Assembly (NCBI GenBank): GCA_002707495.1
Contig: PAMZ01000007.1
Span: forward strand, 21,772 to 85,771
From: Halobacteriovoraceae bacterium
GTDB lineage: Bacteria; Bdellovibrionota; Bacteriovoracia; Bacteriovoracales; Bacteriovoracaceae
Direction of reading: 5' to 3'
DNA: 64,000 nt
Positions within the stretch are counted from its first letter, which is position 1; each line of letters opens with the position of its first letter. Both the position numbers and the translations under genes were made by a program. Below the pieces are notes generated by a model, which had not been told where the DNA came from, did no database searches, and saw only the letters and a list, made by a program, of their open reading frames with translations. Below are positions 17,406 through 27,300 of this stretch, in pieces.

Positions 17406-19709
17406 ATGCAAGATGATGATGAATTCAAAGAAGACGGCAGTGTCTGGACTTCTTACTCAGATTTATTTACTACCGTAGCTGTTATTTTTCTCGTTATGTT
17501 TGTTTTTGCTCTCATAAAGGCTGGAGTTTCAAAAATGAGCTCTATGGTTGAAGCAAAACAACATGAACAAGAATTGAGAGCAAAAGTTAGCGATAAGGTA
17601 AAAAAAGAAACTCAAAAGAAAGTCAATGTCGTAGAAGACACATTACATGAGATGGAGAATTACGAAGATCTCGTTAATCAGAAGGTCAAAGAACTGAACT
17701 CTTTCGTGAAAGATCTTAAAAAGAATGAAAAAGTCATGAAAGACTTAATTAAAGATCAAGAACGAAAAGAGGCGATGTTAACTGTTGCCAGTACAAAAAT
17801 AGATTCGCTAGAAGAATCAGTTAAGGAATCTCAACAGGTTAATTCAAAGCTCGATCAAACACTAAAAGAAAAGCTTGAGCAAATCTCTAAACTTCACAAT
17901 CTTCAGGAGCAATTACAAAAGCAGCTCAAAGAGCTTAATCAGCAAGTGAAGAATCAAGATCAAGCTCTTAAAGATGTCGAAAGCCAACGAGTAAAAGTTC
18001 AAAAAGAATTACTCGAAACTCAAAAGGTAAAACTAAAACAGGAAGAATTATTGGCGGTTAAAGAGAGTAAAATAGAAGAACTCTCTCAAAACCTCAATCA
18101 ATCTCAAAAAACATTAGCTCAAACGGACTCTCAATTAAAAGCCAAAGAGCAGCAACTCAAAACCCAAACAAAAAACTTTGAGGTAGAAATTCAAAAAAGG
18201 GATGATGAAATAGTCAAAAGAGAAGAGACGGTAAAGAAAAAAGACCAAGAGCTTTCTGACTTGAATAAATTAAAAGAAATTCAAATTCAAAAGATCCAAA
18301 AACAAAGCGAGAAGTTAAATACACAAGACAGAGAGATAACGGCTCTAACAAAAAACCAAAACGAATTGGAGAGAAGTCTTTCTCAAGAAAGACAGCAAAA
18401 AGAGCTGAAAATTTCTGAAAATCAGAATCTCAAAAATCAATTACAAAAAACATTTAATGACCTCAATCGAACCAAGCAGAATTTAGCTCTTAAAAATTCT
18501 GAGTTAAACCAGTCAAACGAGAGAGTAGAGAATTTTAAAGCTCAATTAGAACAAACGGGGAAAAAATTGGCGACGACCAGTGCAGAGTTGACGAAAGCTC
18601 AAGCATTGAGTGCTTCTCAGGCCAGTGAAATAAAATCATCAAAAGCTGAGTTGGCTAAACTCACTCAGGCCAAAGGGCAGCTCGAAAATAAACTAGCTGG
18701 TGTTCAGGCAAAACTGGGAAGTTTAGAAAATTCGCTCAAAGACTCAACAGATCGAAATAAGGAGCTTAGTCAAAAAATTGCCTCGTTAGAAGGTTCCAAT
18801 AGGCAATTGAAAGCGAGTTATAATCAGCTTGCGCAAATGAATAAAAATTTCGATGGAGAGAGAAGAAATTTAATCGATCAAATCAAAGGCTATCAAGGGG
18901 ATCTTAAAAGGCAGCAGCAAAACAATCTTCTAGCTCAAGCGAAAGTTAATACCTGTCAGGATAATAAGAAAAAGATGCAAGAAAGGGTTGCTCAGCTAGA
19001 GAGAAATTTAGTTGATAAGACTGCGAGAGAATCAGAGCTTCAGGATTCGCTAAATAACTTTGCGAAGAAAGTGGCTAATATCAAAGGTAAACTTAGGTCA
19101 AATATTGCAGCTGAGCTCGCTAGAGAATTCCAAAAAGCAAATCTCAATGTTTTTGTAGACAATAAAACAGGTAACGTAGTTCTTCTCATGGATGAAAATT
19201 TTCGATTCAAAAAAGATAGTTATCATCTCAATAAAAAAGCGAGATCAACTCTTCAAAAAATTGTTCCGATTTATGCAAAAGTACTTTTTGGAAACGATAA
19301 GATAAAGGATAAAATCCAATCATTTAATGTTGTTGGGCACGCTTCTCCGTCATGGGGAGGGAATTATGTGGAACCCCTAAACTCAGGCAGTAAAGCTTAT
19401 TCTTATAATATGAGATTAAGTGCTCAAAGAGCGGCTAGTATCACGAACTACATTTTTGGAAACTCAGTAGGAGATTACGATCATAAGAATACTCTCAAAG
19501 GGTTTACAAAAGCCATAGGTCAAGGGTTCACAAAGCCAGTTCTAAAAGAAATCAATGTGGGCAGATCTCTAGCCTCTGTAGATAGTAAAGGTGGATGTGG
19601 TCCTTATGATTGTTATGGATCTCAAAGAGTTGAATTAAGTTTTTCACTAAAAAATGACGGAAAGTCTTTAAAAAATATCATTAACATGGCCCGCGAGGTC
19701 CAAAAATAG
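17406..19709 (+). CDS. MotB-like protein with giant coiled coil and OmpA-like domain
   Basis: A 767-residue protein. Residues 13-38 (VWTSYSDLFTTVAVIFLVMF onward) form one membrane helix with an Asp at residue 19 placed like the proton-binding Asp of MotB and ZorB. Residues about 40-560 are an almost unbroken Lys/Glu/Gln coiled coil. Residues about 563-767 form an OmpA/MotB peptidoglycan-binding domain (VVGHAS, then MRLSAQRAASITNYIF). By MotB topology the coil would be periplasmic, far longer than in known MotB or ZorB. AGGAGA precedes the start. The MotA-like partner is 9 bases downstream. I infer a proton-driven stator-type motor; it does not look flagellar. Confidence 0.8.
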   Translation: MQDDDEFKEDGSVWTSYSDLFTTVAVIFLVMFVFALIKAGVSKMSSMVEAKQHEQELRAKVSDKVKKETQKKVNVVEDTLHEMENYEDLVNQKVKELNSFVKDLKKNEKVMKDLIKDQERKEAMLTVASTKIDSLEESVKESQQVNSKLDQTLKEKLEQISKLHNLQEQLQKQLKELNQQVKNQDQALKDVESQRVKVQKELLETQKVKLKQEELLAVKESKIEELSQNLNQSQKTLAQTDSQLKAKEQQLKTQTKNFEVEIQKRDDEIVKREETVKKKDQELSDLNKLKEIQIQKIQKQSEKLNTQDREITALTKNQNELERSLSQERQQKELKISENQNLKNQLQKTFNDLNRTKQNLALKNSELNQSNERVENFKAQLEQTGKKLATTSAELTKAQALSASQASEIKSSKAELAKLTQAKGQLENKLAGVQAKLGSLENSLKDSTDRNKELSQKIASLEGSNRQLKASYNQLAQMNKNFDGERRNLIDQIKGYQGDLKRQQQNNLLAQAKVNTCQDNKKKMQERVAQLERNLVDKTARESELQDSLNNFAKKVANIKGKLRSNIAAELAREFQKANLNVFVDNKTGNVVLLMDENFRFKKDSYHLNKKARSTLQKIVPIYAKVLFGNDKIKDKIQSFNVVGHASPSWGGNYVEPLNSGSKAYSYNMRLSAQRAASITNYIFGNSVGDYDHKNTLKGFTKAIGQGFTKPVLKEINVGRSLASVDSKGGCGPYDCYGSQRVELSFSLKNDGKSLKNIINMAREVQK

Positions 19710-19718
19710 GAGTCGTTC

Positions 19719-20630
19719 ATGCTAGAACTTGTTCTTAGCTTTTTTTCGGATTATCTCATTGAATTTATGGGCTCGTGTATGGCCATAGGTTTAGTCTTTA
19801 GATTTGCTGCATTTAAAGCGGCTAAAAATGATAATAATTACTACTCCTCATTTACACGTGAGTTGGAACTCAATGTTGAAAGAGATAAAGAAGAGAATGT
19901 TTCTATTGATGATGTTGATAGATATCTTTCTGAAACGCTTGGAAAGGTAGGTAAAAAACTGCCTCAAAGATCAGTTCGGTTCGGAAATAAAAAATCTCCA
20001 GCGGAGACCTCAACTGAAGATGGCCATAAAAAATCTCTTTCTTTGCGTGATTACGTAGCAGGAAGACAGGGGCTGACTTCGAATATTCTCTCTGAGAGTT
20101 CGGTCTTTCACAATCAAACACCTCCGAATTTCACCGAGCTTACTCATAGAATCATGTCTCAAGATCCACACTGGACTAAAGTCATGAAGCATTTCCCTAT
20201 TGATAGTGTTTCTAGAATGCTGGATATGCTTCCGGGACTTTTTATTGTTCTCGGTGTTTTTGGAACCTTCATTGGAATTTCTATGGCCCTTCCTGAGATT
20301 GCGAAAATAGATTTTGATGATCTTGCCGCCTCTGAACAAACGATCAATGCCTTCGTTTTAAATGTTACCTATGCGATGAAGACCTCGATTGCAGGTATTT
20401 TTCTTTCGATGATTCTAACGGTTATGAATACGCTTTCACCTATCCGACAAACTCGTGCTAGAGTTTTTAAAAAGGTGGAGTCTGCACTGCAAATGCTTTG
20501 GTATCATGTTCAACAAGAGACAAACAAAGACAAGTCTTCTGAATTCGTTAATACGAAGCTTTTAAAAGTTCTAGAGAAGCTTGAAGCAAGGCTTGATAAA
20601 GAATCAAAACATAATGATGAGGCTGCTTAA
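19719..20630 (+). CDS. MotA/TolQ/ExbB-like proton channel subunit
   Basis: A 303-residue partner of the MotB-like protein. It has an N-terminal membrane helix (about residues 1-30), a cytoplasmic stretch of about 130 residues, then two helices: MLPGLFIVLGVFGTFIGISM near 169-190 and AMKTSIAGIFLSMILTVMNT near 218-240. The GTFIGI and TSIAGIFLS patterns are those of the MotA/TolQ/ExbB/ZorA proton-channel family, and the LPGLF start of the second helix recalls ZorA. A short charged C-terminal tail looks coiled-coil forming. AGGAG precedes the start. The cNMP-binding gene starts at its stop codon (TAATG), so the proteins are co-translated. Confidence 0.8.
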   Translation: MLELVLSFFSDYLIEFMGSCMAIGLVFRFAAFKAAKNDNNYYSSFTRELELNVERDKEENVSIDDVDRYLSETLGKVGKKLPQRSVRFGNKKSPAETSTEDGHKKSLSLRDYVAGRQGLTSNILSESSVFHNQTPPNFTELTHRIMSQDPHWTKVMKHFPIDSVSRMLDMLPGLFIVLGVFGTFIGISMALPEIAKIDFDDLAASEQTINAFVLNVTYAMKTSIAGIFLSMILTVMNTLSPIRQTRARVFKKVESALQMLWYHVQQETNKDKSSEFVNTKLLKVLEKLEARLDKESKHNDEAA

Positions 20631-21097
20631 TGAGTATTATTAATACCATTAAAGGAAGTCCTCTTTTTTATGAACTATTTGATGAAGAAATAGAGACTAT
20701 TATAGAGGACTGCCATGTTTTGAATCTCGAAGCAGGAGATTATATTTTCCATGAAGGTGATCATGGAGACGAAATTTTCCTTATTTTAACGGGGGCTGCG
20801 GCTGTTAAAAAAGGAGAAGTCACTTTAGTTGAGCTTCGAAAAGGTGATCTCTTTGGAGAAATGGTCCTTTTAGATGAAAGAACAAGAACGGCAGATATTG
20901 TCTCTAGTACGTATACAGATGTTTTAGTTTTAAGTTACGAAGTTATATTTGGTGTTTTTAAAAAGAATCCGAAAATATTTTCTCTCTTGATGCTTAATTT
21001 ATGTAGACTCTTGGCCAAACGCCTCAAGGGGTCAAGCGATCAAATTAAAAAATTGAATTCCATGATTGCCGAATTTGAGAATAAAAAAGCGGCTTAA
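20630..21097 (+). CDS. Stand-alone cyclic-nucleotide-binding domain protein
   Basis: 155 residues that are essentially one CRP-type cNMP-binding domain: GDYIFHEGDHGDEIFLILTG, then the phosphate-binding cassette FGEMVLLDERTRTADI with the typical Glu and Arg-Thr-Ala. There is no DNA-binding helix-turn-helix; a short charged helix ends the protein. It overlaps the MotA-like gene stop by one base (TAATG). The likely role is nucleotide-dependent control of the upstream motor pair, inferred from context. Which nucleotide it binds cannot be told from sequence. Confidence 0.85.
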   Translation: MSIINTIKGSPLFYELFDEEIETIIEDCHVLNLEAGDYIFHEGDHGDEIFLILTGAAAVKKGEVTLVELRKGDLFGEMVLLDERTRTADIVSSTYTDVLVLSYEVIFGVFKKNPKIFSLLMLNLCRLLAKRLKGSSDQIKKLNSMIAEFENKKAA

Positions 21098-21098
21098 A

Positions 21099-21932
21099 TT
21101 AATGAACAGGTTTGGTAAACTCTTCTGATCCTATGTAGTAAAGGGTATTACAATAATCACAGCGAATTTCTACGGGGTCATTTTCAGCGAAGACATGGTC
21201 TCTGTCATCTTCGGTCAAAGTAAATAGATTTTCAATCATTCGCTCCTTAGAACAAGGACAGTGAAAATTCATTTCTTTAGAACCCAAATAAACACAGCCC
21301 TGAGATTCAGTTAATTCTTCTAACTGTTTTTGTGTGTAATCATGATTGAGAATCTCTTTAAAGAGGTCTTGATATTTTTCTAGTATCTTATCCATTGTTA
21401 GAGGATCAAGTTCTTCAAATTTAGAATCAATATTGGTGGGTGGAAGCAGGGTTACCATGAGCGAGTTCTCTTTGTCTTCAGACATGAGTATTTTGGAATT
21501 GGTTTGGTAAGATTGCTTCATAACCTGATTGATAATTTCATCCAGATCTAATTTCTCAAACTCTAAAACAGAGGTATAGGGAGATCCACCTATGATTGAC
21601 TTGTATATCCTGCATTTGCCAGTAAATAGCTTGGGAAAATCGCTAAACTCCTCTGGAAGCAGTAAAGTTCTCATCATTCCCTCTGAGGACATTTCAACCT
21701 TGAAGCGATAATAAGGCTCTTCGGAATCAATATAAAAGCCAAGGGACTCTCGAGGTTTTAGAAAATTTACCATCTGCATTGAAGATAAAACGGTTCGATT
21801 ATAGAAGTCTTTTGCATGCGGACCGATATTGTGGATAGCGTCGATTTGTGCGATGAGCGGTGCGCCTTTAATTAAGCTAAAGCTAAATCCATTGATATTA
21901 TTAAGAAAATGATATTGATGACATTTTTCCAT
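21099..21932 (-). CDS. hslO: Hsp33 family redox-regulated chaperone
   Basis: A 277-residue protein with the Hsp33 layout: N-terminal domain, then a C-terminal redox-switch zinc site made of HCPCSKERM (C-x-C) near residue 225 and CDYCNTLYYI (C-x2-C) near 258. The linking NDPVEIRCDYC is typical of the family. In known Hsp33 these four Cys release zinc and form disulfides under oxidative stress, turning on holdase activity. The N-terminal domain is more divergent than in E. coli. It is convergent with the cNMP gene (1-base gap) and divergent from addB. Confidence 0.88.
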   Translation of the reverse strand: MEKCHQYHFLNNINGFSFSLIKGAPLIAQIDAIHNIGPHAKDFYNRTVLSSMQMVNFLKPRESLGFYIDSEEPYYRFKVEMSSEGMMRTLLLPEEFSDFPKLFTGKCRIYKSIIGGSPYTSVLEFEKLDLDEIINQVMKQSYQTNSKILMSEDKENSLMVTLLPPTNIDSKFEELDPLTMDKILEKYQDLFKEILNHDYTQKQLEELTESQGCVYLGSKEMNFHCPCSKERMIENLFTLTEDDRDHVFAENDPVEIRCDYCNTLYYIGSEEFTKPVH

Positions 21933-21999
21933 AAGTCCGTTCTTTTTCCATCTTTGATAGAGTAGACTTGTCTTACAACTTTTTTCCTGTTTTTAAAAG

Positions 22000-24336
22000 A
22001 TGCTTAAATATATTCAATACCAGACATCCGAAGATTTTTTTGAACAATATTCACATTTTGTGAGTAGTCCACTGGTTATTTGTCCAAATCCCCAAAAAGC
22101 TGATGAGGCCCGCTCTAGATTTGAACGTGTGGGAGCAAGCTTAGACTGTCTAACGATATCGAAGTTTATGCAGGACCAAATAGGTGAGCTTTTAGATGAA
22201 GAAACTTTAGGGTTGAGAAAGAATAAGTCTGCTTTGACGCTTTTTTTAGGGGCCATTTGGAAAAAGCTCAAAGGCGAAACAAACTATATGGAGTTCGTGC
22301 AAGCTTTTAATATTTTTACCGAACTTCGAAGTTATAGTGTGGAGACTTCAGTCATAGAAGGTGTTCTTGAGCTTTACGATGACAGTCTTGCAGAAATTAT
22401 CATTGTTTTTCAAAAAGTGATGACAGACTTGGATATTATTGATGAGCATGGCGCTTATAATCTTCTTACTCAAAGAATCAGAGAGGGAGATCTTCCTGTC
22501 GATCATAATTTGCCAGAAGAAGTTTTGCTCTACGGGTTTGAGACTATGACAGCCTCTCAACTGGATCTTCTGAAAATCTTATCGACAAGAACGAAAATCG
22601 GACTATTGATTCATGAGCATCTCCTAGAAACCTCGACTACGATGGATTGGGTTGGTTGGTTGAAAACAGATTTAGTTGAAAGTGTTCCTGCTCTCAAACG
22701 AGAGCCCTCACCGGTGAAGGCTTTTGAGTACTCACCAGGCTTTCTTGCGCACTCTCTTCCTAGAGAACATGATGTTGTCATTTTAGGAGCCAAAAAAAAT
22801 CAATACCACTATATTCAAGAAATACCTTACGCATTCCAATATAAACAGTCAGTGGATCTTTTCTCTCATGCTTTTAAAACGGTGTGGAGAGAGCTTGAGG
22901 AGTATACGGGACCTATTGAGAGACTTAAAAATTATTTAATTGAGAAAATCTCAGAATTCAGTACTTCTCAGAAGTATTTTGAAATTAAAGTCTGTTTGGT
23001 TATTTTGAATAAACTAAGCGAGTGGGAAGAAATCTCAGACGAAAACCAATCACTGGGTCATTTCGATTTGAAAATCATAAGAGATGCAAGTGAACTAGAC
23101 TTACCAAGACTAAATAAATTTGACCCAAATGGTGAGGGAGTGATCCGAGACCTCTCTCAAACTGAAGGCTTGACGCAAAAAAAAGTAGCCTTGGTTATTG
23201 GTTCTCAATATCAGAGACTAAAATTTTCCGATCATAATTATACGGATTCAATTGAAGCTTACTTAGCAGCTATTGGGCCTTTACGAAGGTCAGACTTTGA
23301 GTTTAATTTGTATCTTGCCAAGCTAAAAGAATTAATAACACTTAATCAGGTTGATTTATTTATCGAGCAGGGTCTATTAAAGTCTGAAAAACAATGGAAG
23401 AGGCTCTTGGATCACTTTGATTTTGATGCAAAGCCAGTGACATTAAATCTTAAAAGTAAGACCAGCTATTACGAGCCTGAAGTTAGAGTCACTCCATTGG
23501 AAAGAGTTTCTTCTTCCAGACTGCAGGTTTATACAGATTGCCCTAAAAAATATTATTTTTCATATATCGAAAAGCTTGAGCCGAGAATTCATTTAAAAGA
23601 GCATCTTGACTCTATGGAATTAGGACAAATTCAGCACAAAATTATTGAAGTGTATCTTTCAAATTATAAAGAATTTGACGAAGCAGCCTATTTAAAAACT
23701 CTCAATGAAACCTTAGAGTCTTTCTTAGAAAAAAAGAATCAAGTTCAAATAGAGGGTATCATGGTCGAAACGAGGGCTTATACCCAAAAGATTATTTCTG
23801 CTTTGCTCGAAATCTCTAAGGATCTTCAACTTAAAATTGAATTTGAAAGGGACTTTAATTTTCAAGGCGAAAAGCTGCAATATATTGGAAGTGTGGACTG
23901 TTTTGGCACTGGTACATTATTGGATTTAGTCCTGGATTTTAAAAGAAGTGGATTTAGTTTTTCTAGTCAAACAAATATTTTAGAGTTTGAAAAAAACCAA
24001 TTATGGTTCTATCTCTCAAGACTTAAAGATTTAGGGCTAATCGTAGGTGAAAAGCCGATTGTATTTGGCTATATAGATCTTTCTGATCTTTCGAATTCCC
24101 TATTGTTTTCAAACGATAAAGAAGTCTTATCTCTTGTGACAGGGCATCTTGGAGGCTCTAGAACAAAGGTTATCGAAGATCTCGCCAGTTATTTAAATGA
24201 TTATAGAGAACTTGAAGATAATCTTCTAGATGAGTTAATAGCACAAAAAGCCTTTCCCCCCTCTCCTCGTGATACAAAGGTATGTGATTTTTGTTTTCTC
24301 AACGCCACTTGCTCAAGAGGGGGGTTAAATGGTTAG
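22000..24336 (+). CDS. addB: AddB/RexB-like nuclease subunit with Fe-S nuclease domain
   Basis: A 778-residue subunit of a double-strand-break resection enzyme. The C-terminal third (from about residue 506) is a PD-(D/E)XK nuclease: SSRLQVYTDCPKKYYFSYIE, then GQIQHKII, then LVLDFKRSG with the catalytic Asp and Lys. The final CDFCFLNATC plus the earlier Cys gives C...C-x2-C-x5-C, the AddB iron-sulfur clasp. The N-terminal part has no Walker A motif, so it is a degenerate helicase used for scanning or structure. It is shorter than B. subtilis AddB. It overlaps addA by 8 bases. Confidence 0.85.
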   Translation: MLKYIQYQTSEDFFEQYSHFVSSPLVICPNPQKADEARSRFERVGASLDCLTISKFMQDQIGELLDEETLGLRKNKSALTLFLGAIWKKLKGETNYMEFVQAFNIFTELRSYSVETSVIEGVLELYDDSLAEIIIVFQKVMTDLDIIDEHGAYNLLTQRIREGDLPVDHNLPEEVLLYGFETMTASQLDLLKILSTRTKIGLLIHEHLLETSTTMDWVGWLKTDLVESVPALKREPSPVKAFEYSPGFLAHSLPREHDVVILGAKKNQYHYIQEIPYAFQYKQSVDLFSHAFKTVWRELEEYTGPIERLKNYLIEKISEFSTSQKYFEIKVCLVILNKLSEWEEISDENQSLGHFDLKIIRDASELDLPRLNKFDPNGEGVIRDLSQTEGLTQKKVALVIGSQYQRLKFSDHNYTDSIEAYLAAIGPLRRSDFEFNLYLAKLKELITLNQVDLFIEQGLLKSEKQWKRLLDHFDFDAKPVTLNLKSKTSYYEPEVRVTPLERVSSSRLQVYTDCPKKYYFSYIEKLEPRIHLKEHLDSMELGQIQHKIIEVYLSNYKEFDEAAYLKTLNETLESFLEKKNQVQIEGIMVETRAYTQKIISALLEISKDLQLKIEFERDFNFQGEKLQYIGSVDCFGTGTLLDLVLDFKRSGFSFSSQTNILEFEKNQLWFYLSRLKDLGLIVGEKPIVFGYIDLSDLSNSLLFSNDKEVLSLVTGHLGGSRTKVIEDLASYLNDYRELEDNLLDELIAQKAFPPSPRDTKVCDFCFLNATCSRGGLNG

Positions 24337-27300
24337 TCCTAATCTTGAACAGAAAAAAGCGATTGAACATCAAGGTGGAGTGCTCTTGAGTGCTGGTGCT
24401 GGTTCAGGAAAGACTTTCGTTTTAGAAAACCATGTTATTTATTTGACTGAACAGTGGATAGAAGAGTTTCAAAAAAAACCTCAAGTAGTAGATCTTAGAT
24501 CTTATCTTAGACAGAAATTCAAATCAGTTGTCCTTATGACTTTTACTCGCAAAGCTGCGGGAGAACTAGAGTTGAGGATTCAAAAGTCTTTTGAAAGAAA
24601 AGCCTCTGAGAATGAAATCTGGCAGGTGGCACTTAAAGAATTACCTTCTCTAACCGTTGGAACCATACATAGCTTTTGTTTAAAACTTATCTCTCAAGGT
24701 TTTTTTCCGAGTCTTCCTAGCGCCCAGAGAATGCTATCAGATAGCGAATTTCATGCCTTAATTGAAAATTACCTAGAAAATTGGTTGGATGAAAATAAAT
24801 CTTTTGAACTAACAGAGCTCTTTCATAAACAACAGAAAAGCTTAACTGAGTCCATTCAGGCCATTATGATGGATCCGTCTTTAAGAGTAGCTTGGGATGA
24901 ATCGAATCTTGAAGAATTGGAAGATTCGCGAGTCAATGAAATTATAAAGGATCTCTATCAAGAATTTGGCTTAATGAATTGCAGTCAGGACTTTCCTCTT
25001 GATTCCTATTCCGAATTTAAGTCCAAGCCTTGGTTTAAAACGTTTGAAGACTATTTGAAGGAGAACTCTTATTTTAGTGTAGATATACCAGGCTTTTTAA
25101 AGGCGATGAGTTTTTTTAAACAAAGAGACTTTAAAATTCCTCGGACCCCCACTGGAAAGACTTTGCCACAAGACATTCCTGAATTCTGGGAGAATATAAA
25201 AGGGCTTAAAGACTTTTGTAAGAATTACGGCCAAGACATCCAAGCTTTTTTAGATTTTAGACAGTCTCATGTCATACCTTGGTTCAGTCAAATAAAGAAT
25301 TTAGTTAGTTTTGTAGAGTCAGAATATCAGAAACAGGAAGGACTCACTTTTTCAGATCTTGAATTTTATGTTTTTAAGGGTTTGATGAGGAAAAATTCAG
25401 TAGAGCGAATTAGAGAGCAGTATAAATACTTTATCGTGGATGAATTCCAAGACACATCTTATATACAATTCGAAATCTTGAGAAGGTTGATAAATAACGA
25501 CTTTAATCACCTTTTTTGTGTTGGTGACGTCAAACAGGCTATCTATGGTTTTAGAGGGGGAGAGCTGGGTGTCTTCATGGAGTGCTCTAAAAAAATGGGG
25601 CAAAGACTTTCTCTAAAGAACAATTATCGTTCCGCGAAAAATATTATTGAATTTAATAATGTTTTTTTTGAAAAACTTTTTCAAAAGGGTAAAGGTTTCC
25701 AAGGACTAGAAATAAATCAAATTCCCTATGAATCCCAAGCCGTACCAGAAACAACAAATTTAGAGGGTTCAATTAGAAAAATTTCTAAAAAGATTTTCCC
25801 AGATGACACCAAGGTCTCAAATTTTGAAATTAATTACTTAGAAGCTCAATCTCTTTTAGAGCAAATTAAAAATGCACCGCTAGATGAAGAGGTGGCCATA
25901 CTGTACAGAAAATTAGCGCCCAGTCGTCAACTTATAAAATTATTAATGGAAGAAGAAATAGGATTCAGTGCTCAGGTAAAAGTACCTTACGGTGAAGATC
26001 CAATTGTAGGATTGTTTTTTACCTTGATTCAAAGAGATCTTAATCAAGAAGACGAAAACAGAGATGGGTCGGCGCTTTTATTGATAAAGCAGTATATATC
26101 TTTGATTAATGGAGATCCTCAGAATGTTTGTTCATCCTTGCTGATGGAGTTTGATAGAAATCACCAATTTTTTGATCTCAGTTATGCTTTTGAAAAATTT
26201 ATAGAAAGCCTGGATATAGCTAATACAAAGTTTGGGCTTAATTTCGCTTATATTCAAGATATTATTAATATTGAGCTTGATACCGAACGAATTTATTTAC
26301 GCTTAAAACGCGAGTCAGGGGAGGCAAACTCGGTAGAATTTAAATACGGAGAAAACCCTGATCGTATAAAAATCATGACTGCTCATGCTTCAAAAGGGTT
26401 AGAGTTTGATCATGTATTTCTTGGGGGAATCTATACTAATGATTCTCGTTTTCCTGATAGTAGTCTTATTGGTAAAGTCCCTTCTAGTTTTAAATGGTCT
26501 GAAACGATATTTGGAAAGAACAAATACAAAACTCCTCATTTAATTTTAGAAGAAATCCAAACTAAGAATAAAGAATTTTCAGAAAACAAACGTCTTTTCT
26601 ATGTAGCGAATACGCGAGCTGTAAAAACATTATCTTGGGTCGAATTAGATTTTTCTGAAAGAAAGAGAGAGCGAGATCAGAGTTCCCATTGGTTTAAGGG
26701 GATTGAATCTGTCATGAGTGAGCTAGATTTCAAGACAGAAACTATTGAAAGCTTAAATTCAAAAATTAACACAGATATATCTCAATTAAAAAATTCCCCT
26801 CCACTATTTCATATTAGTAAGGGGGGACTTCTTTTGAAAAAAGAAAAGAGCTCCTCAATGCTCCTTCCCGAGTTATCAGTTACTCGATTGTCTCAAGTTG
26901 AAGTTTGTCCTAGAAAATTCTATTTGGGTAATATTTGTAAGATCTCAGAGGATGATTTAGGTATTTTAGAGGGGAGAAGATCTTCGTCAAATAATGACTT
27001 TGAAGTGGACGAGAGAGCACCCTCCTCTGCAGAAAGAGGAACTAAAATTCACGAGTTAATATCTCAATTAATTAAGGCTGACTATCTTCCTGATGAAATT
27101 GATCTGAATAAAGGAGATCGAACTAAAGCAGAGTGGGCTGTGGAAAATATCAAAAGCCTTGGGGAAAACTTTGATTATTATTCCGAAAACCAAATTAAGT
27201 TTGAAATTTTTAACTATATGGTTTCAGGAATTCCCGATTTATATGCTCTAAATTCAAATGAGAATAGGGCCGAGATTTGGGATTTTAAAACAGGGAAATA

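Noticed and set aside
17406..21097. Zorya anti-phage system
   Set aside because: The MotA/MotB-like pair recalls ZorA/ZorB, but gene order is reversed, the coil is on the other subunit, and no ZorC/ZorD/ZorE gene follows; the next genes are a cNMP protein and Hsp33.
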